Assembly: GCF_040802235.1 (NCBI RefSeq)
Contig: NC_133169.1
Location: 41,733,034 to 41,797,033 of the forward strand
Direction: 5' to 3'
Source of the DNA: Manis javanica
Lineage: Eukaryota; Chordata; Mammalia; Pholidota; Manidae
DNA: 64,000 bases
This document shows positions 56,037 to 64,000 of the stretch, piece after piece. Positions within the stretch are counted from its first letter, which is position 1; every line of letters begins with the position of its first letter. A model generated the notes under the pieces. The model was given only the letters and a program-made list of their open reading frames with translations. It was not told the origin of the DNA and made no database searches. A program made the position numbers and the translations under genes.

Positions 56037-59000
56037 CAGGGACAGGGCTCGGCACCCCTCCCCGAGTCTTGGGTAACCCTGTGTGTGGAGGGGACTCCCA
56101 TTGGGTTCATGGTAGATACTGGGGCACAATATTCAGTTCTTAACCAGGCCCACGGTCCCCTGAACCCAGGACGCACAAGTATAGTCCAGGGAGCGACAGG
56201 GTCCAAGAAATGTGCCTGGACCACTAGCAGAAATGTGGACCTAGGAAGGCATCAGGTCTCTCACTCATTTCTGCTCGTACCTGAGAGCCCCGCACAGTTG
56301 TTCGGTAGAGACTTACTAACCAAGGTTGGGGCGCGCATTCATTTTGAACCCGAAGGGATAAAAATCATGGACAAAGAAGGGCAGCCCCTACAACCGGCGC
56401 ATGTGTTAACTCAGTCCCTGGCTGAGAAACATCGCCTGTTTCAGGCGGATCAAGAAAAGGGGGACCGGGGAGAAATGGACTATTGGTTACAGAGGTTCCC
56501 TTCCGCATGGGCTGAGACCGGAGGAATTGGTCTCGCTAAACACCTATCCCCGGTCGTTGTTCAACTCAAAGCCGCGGCTCTACCCATTCGGGTCCGGCAA
56601 TATCCAATGCGAGAAGAGGCTAGGAAAGGGATAGCACCCCATATCCATAGACTGTTAGAGACAGGAATCCTTAAAACCTGCCAATCTGCATGGAATACAC
56701 CCCTGCTTCCAGTGAGGAAGCCTGGCAGTAGAAATTACAGACCAGTGCAGGACTTGCGGAAAGTCAATGAGAGGGTAGAAGACATCCATCCTACAGTGCC
56801 CAACCCTTATACCCTACTCAGCCACCTGCCACCCACGCATGTGTGGTATACTACTCTGGACCTGAAAGACGCCTTCTTTAGTATCCCACTCTCTGAGCTT
56901 AGTCAGCCTTTGTTTGCCTTTGAGTGGCAAGATCCAGGGGGGGGGGGAAGAAAAGGGCAGTTTACCTGGACTAGACTACCACAGGGCTTCAAGAACTCTC
57001 CCACCTTGTTCAATGAAGCCTTAAGCCAGGACCTGGAGCCCTTTTGCAGGAGCCACCCCAGTGTGACACTGCTGCAGTATGTGGATGACCTGTTGCTGGC
57101 CACGGGGGGCGAAGAAGCCATGGGGAACTTGCTGGCTGAACTGGGCGAACTGGGATATCGAGCCAGTGACAAGAAAGCCCACATCTGTCAGAGGTCAGTA
57201 GTCTACTTGGGGTACAAAATATCTAATGGGGCCAGGTGGCTAACGCAGGCCATAAAACAAACTATCCTGACTATCCCCGTCCCTTCCTCACCCCGGGGAG
57301 TGAGAGAATTTCTTGGCTCAGCCAGGTTTTGCAGGCTCTGGATTCCAGGGTATGCAGAAATAGCCCGACCGCTATATGAAGCGACCAAAGAATGGCCGGG
57401 CTGGCAATGGACTCAGGAACAGCAAGAGGCTTTTGACAGACTAAAAGCTCTCCTCTGGGCCCCCGCCCTATCTCTGCCAGACGCAGAAAAACCCTTTATC
57501 CTCTTTATAGATGAAAAGAAGGGAGTGGCTAAAAGAGTCCTGGCTCAGCAGCTGGGCCCGTGGAAAAGACCTGTGGCCTATTTGTCCAAGCGGCTAGACC
57601 CAGTGGCCTCCGGGTGGCCACCTTGTCTGCGTATCCTAGCAGCTATCGCTCTACTGGTAAAGGAGGCAGACAAGCTGACTTTTGGCCAAAACCTGAGAGT
57701 AACAGCCCCACATACCGTAGAGGAGTTCCTCAAGCATACTCCAGGAAAATGGATGACGAACGCAAGACTCACCCACTACCAAGGGCTCCTACTAGATTCT
57801 CCACGAATCGCCTTCTCTGACCCGGTAACCCTAAATCCTGCCACCCTTCTGCCGGACCCAGATCTGATGATCCCCATCCATGACTGTAGAGACATCCTTT
57901 CCGAAATTATCCAGGTGCGAGCAGACCTGAAAGACACACCATTACCAAACTGTGAGCTAAATTGGTATATAGATGGGAGCAGCTTTGTGCAGGAGGGTGT
58001 CAGGAGAGCAGGGGCAGCAGTAGTAACCCATGAAGGGGAAGTTGTCTGGAGCGCAGCTCTGCCCCCTGGCACCTCAGCACAGAAGGCAGAACTTATTGCT
58101 CTCGCTGAGGCCCTGAAAATAGCAGAAGGCAAGCGGGCCAACATTTACACAGATAGCAGATATGCCTTTGGCACTGTCCATGTCCATGGTGCCATCTACC
58201 GAGAAAGAGGATTCCGTTCCACAGAAGGGAAGGGACTGAGGAATCTGCAAGAAGTCCAAAGACTACTAGCTGCTGTTGAGAAACCCAAAGCGGTAGCAGT
58301 TATACATGTACCGGGCCACCAATCAAAGAAGACACCTGAGGCCATCGGCAACAGCCATGCTGATGCGGAAACTAAGAGGGCAGCCCTCTCGGACTCCCTT
58401 GTACTTGCAGCCCTCGAAATACCCATACCTGAACTGCCCACCTTGCCACCCAAACCTGAGTTCTTCCCCCAGGATCTTGAGTGGATTGAGAAACAAGTCT
58501 CAGGGAAAGTGTTTGGGGAGGGAAATTGGAGTAGGGACCAAGAAGGTAGGTTGCCAGAAGCATTGGGGCAGTACATGCTTGCTAATCTGCATAAGTCCAC
58601 CCATCTAGGCTGGAAAAAGCTGCTCAGCCTTTTCCAGTCCGCGCAGTTGGTGTTTCCCCACCAGAATGAGGCAGCTCGTCAGATCACGAAAGAATGCAGT
58701 AGCTGTGCAATGCTAAGACCAGCCCCAAGAGGGCTGCACCCGGCAGGTACCCGGGAAAGGGGGGGGACTCCAGGGAGGAATTGGGAAATAGACTTCACCA
58801 AAATAAAACCAGGGAAGTATGGATACAAGTATTTGCTGGTTATGGTAGATACTTTCTCTGGGTGGGTGGAGGCCTTTCCAACCAAGCATGAGACTAGCCA
58901 GGTAGTAGCAAAAAGATTAATTGAGGAAATCATCCCCAGATATGGGGTCCCTGAAGCAATAGGTTCCGATAACGGCCCGGTTTTCGTTAGCAAAATACTG

Positions 59001-59558
59001 CAAGGACTAACCCTAGCTTTGGGAGTAGATTGGAAGTTACATTGTGCTTATAACCCACAAAGCTCTGGGCAGGTAGAAAGAATGAATCAGACCCTGAAGG
59101 AGACCCTTTCTAAATTGGTATTGGAGACTGGCGGGGACTGGGTGACCCTCCTTCCCTTCCGCACTCGGAACTCCCCCTATGTACATAGTTTAACTCCATT
59201 TGAGATAATGTACGGGGCCCCTCCACCCATAACCCAGCGAGTGCAGCTTCCCGGTGCAGAGGACCTGTCCCCTGACTATCTGAATGTGTTGCAAGCTCTT
59301 GCTAAAGTGCAGCAGGAAATCTGGTCCCTGATAAGAGCATATTATGAGGGCAGGAAAATTCTGAGCCCGGAACATGGCATAGTCCCAGGGGATATGGTAT
59401 GGGTCAAAAGACACCAAGTGAGGACTCTCGAGCCCAGGTGGAAAGGACCTTAGGTTGTATTGTTTACCACCCCCACTGCTCTCAAGGTTGATGGTATCGC
59501 TCCATGGGTGCACCACACCCACGTTCGGATCCTATCTCATAACAATCCAAGGAACTGA
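56037..59558 (+). pseudogene. pol: Pol (protease, reverse transcriptase, RNase H, integrase), one premature stop
   Basis: The frame follows the gag TGA directly, as expected for stop-codon readthrough. It is open for 1,138 codons to a TAG at 59451-59453; the usual C-terminus is still readable to a TGA at 59556-59558, so only about 34 residues are lost. Domains: protease DTGA at about 56113; reverse transcriptase LPQGFKNS near 56975 and YVDDLLLA at 57078-57101; RNase H WYIDGSSF at 57963, AELIALAEAL near 58086, TDSRYAF near 58149 and HADAE near 58357; integrase zinc-binding HHCC with CSSC near 58694, then acidic triad residues in EIDFTK (about 58787), SDNGP (about 58967) and GQVERMN (about 59068). 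All catalytic motifs are present. It is the best preserved gene of the provirus; activity is not implied, because Gag is lost and the readthrough context is altered. Confidence 0.92.
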
Positions 59559-59620
59559 ACAGAAGAGTGGAAGGTGCAGCAGCATCCTGCCAATCCCCTA
59601 AAACTACACTTAAGCCGAAG

Positions 59621-61492
59621 ATGAAAAAGATCCTGCTAATAAGCTCCTTAGTATGGATATTCATGGGAGCCACATCTGTGGGGATCAGAGGCACCAACCC
59701 CCATCAACCAAGGAACCTGACCTGGATGCTGATTGATAGTGACAATGGGGAAGTCATCAACTCCACACAACACAGTGCGCCAATTGGAACCTGGTGGCCT
59801 GACCAGTATTTCTGCTTTTGGCAGATCAACCCCGTTTACCGATCCGTCCCTCCAAATTTGGCTCGCTCCCATGGGTTTTATGCTTGCCCAGGAACAGGTA
59901 AAGGAAGGCACTGTGAGGGGGGGGCATGACTTCTTTTGTGCCAGCTGGGACTGTGTAACCTTGAACAATGGGGATTGGAGATGGACAATTACAAAAATCG
60001 ATTCTGTAAAATTTACCTATGTCAACAAGGGCATCCCTCATCACTAGCCTATGACCCTTTACAAAACCAAGGCTCGTGACAAAACGGACCAGGATTGGGT
60101 AAGAGTTCAATTCCCCGAGACGGGCAAAAACACTGAAGTATCACGCTGGATAAACGGACTAACGTGGGGAATGGTGTATTATAAATATGGGGGGCATGCC
60201 GGCTCAACCCTCATCATTAAATTAACCGTGTCAACTCCCACCGCTGCCGTAGGTCCCAACCCAGTTATAAATCCCCAGAAACCTTCAATCCAGGACAAGA
60301 GCCTGAGCAAAAAGGATGAGAAAATGCCGACCAGAACGCTTGCTCCAGAGCCCACGAGAGGACCGGGTCCATCGACCTCTGGGTTATGGGCCCAGCACAC
60401 TCCCTCCGGGTTAGATAATCCCATGTGGGAAATGGTACAGGCAGTAGTAGAGACTCTTAACCACACCACTTCCTCCCTCACCGATCCCTGTTGGCTATGC
60501 TACCCAGGTTCACCCCCCTTCTATGAGGCAATCGGGATAAATGGCTCCTACACTATCAACAACTCCCATCCCACTTACTGGGATGGGAGACTGTGGGGAC
60601 TTACAATCGCTCAAGTCTCAGTCGTTGGTATGTGTGTAGGCACAGTTCCGACGACCCAGAGCCAGTTATGCTCCTCCTATAATAACACTACGTGGGAGCA
60701 GGGAAAGTGGATTATACCCTCCTCGGGCTGGTGGCTCTGCTCAAAGACAGGCCTCACTCCGGCCCTATCCACCTCTGTGTTCAATGCTAACAGTGAGTTT
60801 TGTGTGCTGGTGGTCATTCTACCTTGCCTAATGTATCATTCTCATGAATCTCTCCTTTCTTATTGGGAAGAAAGGCTGAGCCCCCACCGGAGCAAAGGGA
60901 GGTTGTTACTGCCCTGACCATTGGGACTCTCTTCTCCCTAGGGATAGCAGGGGCAGGCACTGGAGTCGCAGCCCTTGTGACGCAGGAAAAAGGGCTCACA
61001 GCTCTGAGGCTAGCAGTCGACAGGGACCTAGAACAACTCCGACAGTCAATATCAGACCTGGAGCAATCCCTCACCTCCTTGTCAGAGGTGGTCCTACAGA
61101 ACCGAAGAGGCCTGGACCTCTTGTTCTTAAAAGAAGGTAGGCTATGCGCAGCCCTAAAAGAAGAATGCTGTTTCTATGTAGATAGGACAGGTGCAGTCAT
61201 AGATTCCTTAGCCAAACTAAAAAAAGATCTTGACAGACGGCATAAAGAATATGAAAACAGCAGCAGCGAAGGCTGGTTTGAGTCTTGGTTCAAGCACAAG
61301 CAATGGTTTGCTACCCTCCTCTCGGCCGTTGCAGGGCCACTGGTCATCCTGCTGTTTTGGCTTACCATCGGCCCGTGTATAATAAACAGGCTGCTTAAGT
61401 TTGTGCAGGAGAGGTTTGACACCGTCCAACTCCTGGTCCTTCGCCAAAAATATCAGGCCCTAGACACCACTGCGGAAGATTCCTTAGTCTGA
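59621..61492 (+). pseudogene. env: Env glycoprotein (SU and TM), disrupted
   Basis: Precursor of the receptor-binding (SU) and fusion (TM) subunits. The ATG at 59621 starts a hydrophobic signal peptide (MKKILLISSLVWIFMGATS). SU begins in this frame, shifts at a run of eight G (59917-59924), and continues in another frame that has a TAG at 60045-60047. It includes a proline-rich region (60280-60410) and a CWLC motif near 60490, the SU disulfide-isomerase motif that pairs with CX6CC of TM. Near 60830-60880 the frame shifts back. TM is then open from about 60863 to the stop at 61490-61492, with a fusion-peptide-like stretch, LQNRRGLDLLFLKEG, CAALKEECC (CX6CC), a membrane anchor near 61310-61385 and a tail with YQAL. 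No clear R-X-K/R-R cleavage site is readable. Not functional. Confidence 0.9.
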
Positions 61493-61495
61493 TCA

Positions 61496-61510
61496 AGAAA
61501 AGGGGGGTAA
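61496..61510 (+). other. Polypurine tract of provirus
   Basis: AGAAAAGGGGGG at 61496-61507 followed by GTAA and the 3' LTR. It primes plus-strand synthesis in retroviral replication. Confidence 0.9.
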
Positions 61511-62044
61511 TGTAACGGAGTGCAGAGAGCATCAAGTCAGGAAAAAGAACTAATGACACTTAACCTGACTGCCTAGAGCGAGAGCCACCCAGTCTTTTCT
61601 TGTGTAAATTACCCAAGGCTTCTGAGAAATGCGCCTACCCTAAGTTAGATAACTAGAAGTGGGCAACAGCCTGGGAATGCCTGGGGATGTAACCCGTGAA
61701 AAGTCACATAGACATGCTTGGGTAAGCAAGAGATAACAATTGAAGCGGGCAGGCAACTGGCGCGTTCCCTAAAAAGGTTACAATGTTTCCCATTGGTTAC
61801 AATACAGAGTGTGTTTTAAACCTATTAGTTGTAGAACTGCGCGGGCTTTGGTGTAACTGCTGTGAAGATTCTATATAATCAGTACCCAAAGTTACTTCAG
61901 GGTCGGAGGCTCAGACTCGGCCTGTGTGTCAGGGGAGGTGCTGTCGACCCCAGCTTGCTGGCTGAATAAAGACTTTGCTTGGATTTTCATCTCTGTGTCC
62001 GTGTGTCTTGTTCTCTGGGAAACCCCAGAGTCCTAGACCCAGCA
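61511..62044 (+). repeat. 3' LTR of provirus
   Basis: Starts TGTAACGGAG, ends CCCAGCA. TATATAA at 61872-61878, AATAAA at 61965-61970. About 96.5% identical to the 5' LTR by hand count; most differences are transitions, clustered in part near 61895-61930. Confidence 0.95.
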
Positions 62045-62049
62045 CACAG

Positions 62050-62849
62050 TGTCCGGCCATAAGCACTCTGGGGAGGGAGAAGTGCGATGGGGCCACGGTT
62101 GCTCTCCTTCTGCATATCTCCATGCAGCCCAGGGCAGGGACTGGGCAAGTGTGCCAATCTCAGACTTAGTCCAAGCCTCCTTCTGACCCACATTTATACC
62201 CAATGTGCCTAAAGGGAATCCAGCTGTCCCAGAAGCCTGCCCATGGCCGTCCACCAGCCAGCCTCCATCAGTGGGACCAGAAATGCCCCAGCATGACAGG
62301 GATTGTTCACAAAATCCCAGACCAGCACCAATGCTGCCTTTCCTGGGAGTGGCCCAGAGGCACACCTGTTATGTGCCAGGAGGCCAAGGGGACTCACCTG
62401 GTGCCAGTTCAGGAGTTCCAGGATGTGCCTCTGACCCACCACTGGCCCAAAACCCTCCTCCCTTCAGTGCAGAACCCACAGGTGTCCACCAGAAACCCCT
62501 CTAATGGGCCTCACATACTGTGCCCCAAAGACCGAGCACTGGGAGGCCCAGCACCAGGGAGAGCTAGTCTCAAACTCACTCAGCTCCTGCTGGCCTGAAC
62601 CACGAGGGTCCTGAGGTCTACCCAGGGGGTCCTCCTGCAATGGCGAATCCCTCGTGGCTGGGATCGTGAGCCCTTGAAGCCAGTTCGTGGAATCAAACAC
62701 AGGAAGTCATGCAAAATGAGACAGAGGAATGCGGCCCACATGCCAGAACACAGATTCTAGCTGCTGTTGCCCTGCTTGAGGGAAGACTGTCACGGTCCCC
62801 TCAGGAGCTCCCCTTCAAGCCTTCTCTAGCCATGAGGTGGCCGCCCTAG
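62050..62849. other. GC-rich DNA, unrecognised
   Basis: About 800 bases of GC-rich sequence between the provirus and an older ERV remnant. It is not clearly retroviral. Several open frames exist on both strands (62033-62598), but none has a family motif; their length reflects GC content. It may be older repeat sequence that I cannot name. Confidence 0.35.
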
Positions 62850-64000
62850 AACAGACCAAAGCCATATTTGGTCATCTGATGGCTGAATACTCAATGTCAC
62901 ATGCTCCTATTAAACAACCCCATGATTATTTTCTCTACCTATAATATTCTAAGCCCTGCTTCCCTGCTGCCCTCTTCCAAAGGTCCCATCCCACCCTATT
63001 TTGGTGGAAGAAACTGTTCTTATCCAGCAGGCCCAGCCCGATCTCACTGACCAGGCTTTGAACAGTCCTGATGGCATCTGGTTCACTGATGGGAGTAGTT
63101 TTATGTCAAATGGGAGGTAAGCAGCTGGGTATGCGGTGGTCTCTGACTCCAGGACACTAGGAGCCAGGTCCCAACCCCCAGCACCTCTGCCCAGGTGGCT
63201 GAACTTGTGCTGACCCGAGCCCTCAAACTACCTGAGGGAATAGCAATAACCATTTACACAGACTCCAAGTACGCCTTCCTTGTGCTCCATGCACACACCA
63301 CCATGTGGTTGGAGGGAGGATTTCAAGGCTCCTGAGACTCTCCCATCAAATATCCTGATCAGATCAACCACCTCTTGGAGGCAGCGTTGCTGCCCAATCA
63401 GTGGCTGTTGTACATTGTAGAGGCCACCGAAGGGGATATTATAGGGAGCAAAGGGCACCAGATGTCAGATGCAGCAGCCAAACAGGCAGCGTATGGGGGC
63501 CTCTTCTGGTCTCTCGGGTACCAGGTCTGAGACCCCTGCCCCCACCTACCCACACACCAGAGGGGTGACTGGGCACAGCAGAAGGGGTTTGAGCCCCTGC
63601 TTTCAGGACGGCTCCAAAAAGGAAAGGTCCTTTTTCTTCCCCAAAACCTCCACTGGAAGGTCTTTAAATCCTTCCACAATGTTACCCATCTAGGGAAAAA
63701 TATCCTTGTCACTCTAACATCCCAGGTGCTCACAGAAGACTTGTCTGAGGTCACTGAAGTGTCCAAAGCCTGCCCCACCTGTGCCATCAATAAGCCTCAA
63801 GGGGCACTAAAGCCCACCCTGGTCCAGGCTGCTCAGTGAGCAGGGACACATCAGGGGAAGGACTGGCAACTAGATTTTACACAAGTGCCTCCCACCCAGC
63901 AGTGTAAGTTCCTATTGGTGTCTGTAGACACCTTCATGGGATGGATAGAGGCATTCCCACTTGGACTAGAAGTCCACTGAGGTAGCCAGCAAGCTGTTGC
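62850..64000 (+). pseudogene. Older ERV1-type pol remnant (RNase H and integrase), runs off window
   Basis: Broken plus-strand pol. RNase H shows WFTDGSSFMSN (about 63080), QVAELVLTRAL (about 63200), YTDSKYAFLVLHAHT (about 63258) and KGHQMSDAAAKQAA (about 63450), each acidic motif retained but with stops and shifts between. The integrase zinc finger CPTC is near 63775, and the start of its core, WQLDFTQVPP and KFLLVSVDTFMGWIEAFP, is at about 63868-63960. It belongs to a different, more decayed lineage than the adjacent provirus. The RNase H to integrase order is collinear, so it is one element continuing past 64000. Confidence 0.75.

Larger units (their letters stand above)
52941..62049 (+). 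mobile_element. Gammaretroviral provirus (ERV1 class), complete structure, defective
   Basis: Both LTRs, leader, gag, pol, env and polypurine tract are present in order, flanked by CACAG at 52941-52945 and 62045-62049. The LTRs (535 and 534 bp) differ at about 19 positions and one gap by my hand count, roughly 3.5%, which dates the insertion to several million years at usual mammalian rates. Family features (tRNA-Pro site, Gag beginning MGQ, gag and pol in one frame separated by a stop, CX6CC in TM) place it with gammaretroviruses. Its Env is of the PERV/feline/gibbon-ape group type by motif. Gag and env breaks make it defective. Confidence 0.95.

Noticed and set aside
62033-62598. Overlapping 110- and 131-codon frames after the provirus
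   Set aside because: GC-rich composition, no motif, both strands equally open.

Overview
The window is nuclear DNA from a placental mammal. It holds an olfactory-receptor (OR) cluster of single coding exons with splice acceptors, several LINE-1 (L1) insertions of different ages, and retroviral insertions. I cannot name the species. The L1 type fits Laurasiatheria, and I see no lineage-diagnostic SINE anywhere in the 64 kb, which would fit an L1-dominated, SINE-poor genome, but this is a weak inference.

Layout. 1-4208: AT-rich flank and a plus-strand OR14-like receptor with one nonsense codon. 4209-12077: one composite insertion, a decayed full-length L1 followed directly by the 3' end of a CX6CC-type endogenous retrovirus (ERV) ending in a poly(A) tail, the whole flanked by a 15-bp near-perfect target duplication. 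12670-19830: several L1 fragments in both orientations. 20600-52735: three diverged tandem copies (units A, B, C) of a block carrying an intact minus-strand OR14-like gene (coding exons 21948-22880, 30087-31016, 43004-43969). Each has a 3' splice acceptor about 20 bases before the start codon and a conserved block with a GTAAGT donor 3-5 kb upstream, so each copy looks like a two-exon or multi-exon gene. The copies were later interrupted by a retroposed ERV 3' end (A), L1s (between B and C, and in C), an LTR nested in an older LTR (C) and a solo LTR with a GAGAG duplication (C).

52941-62049: a complete gammaretroviral provirus (LTR-gag-pol-env-LTR) with a CACAG duplication, tRNA-Pro primer site and LTRs that differ by about 3.5% by my hand count. 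Pol is open for about 1,140 codons and loses only its last 34 or so residues to a TAG. Gag has three frameshifts and a TGA, and env has two frameshifts and a TAG, although its transmembrane part is open. The gag frame is open upstream to an ATG that adds a 36-residue hydrophobic leader resembling a glyco-Gag extension. 62050-64000: unrecognised GC-rich DNA and an older ERV1-type pol remnant running off the window.

The observations most worth checking are the L1-plus-ERV composite insertion, mosaic gene conversion between two receptor copies, the conserved upstream exon-like blocks of the receptor units, and the leader-gag arrangement of the provirus.
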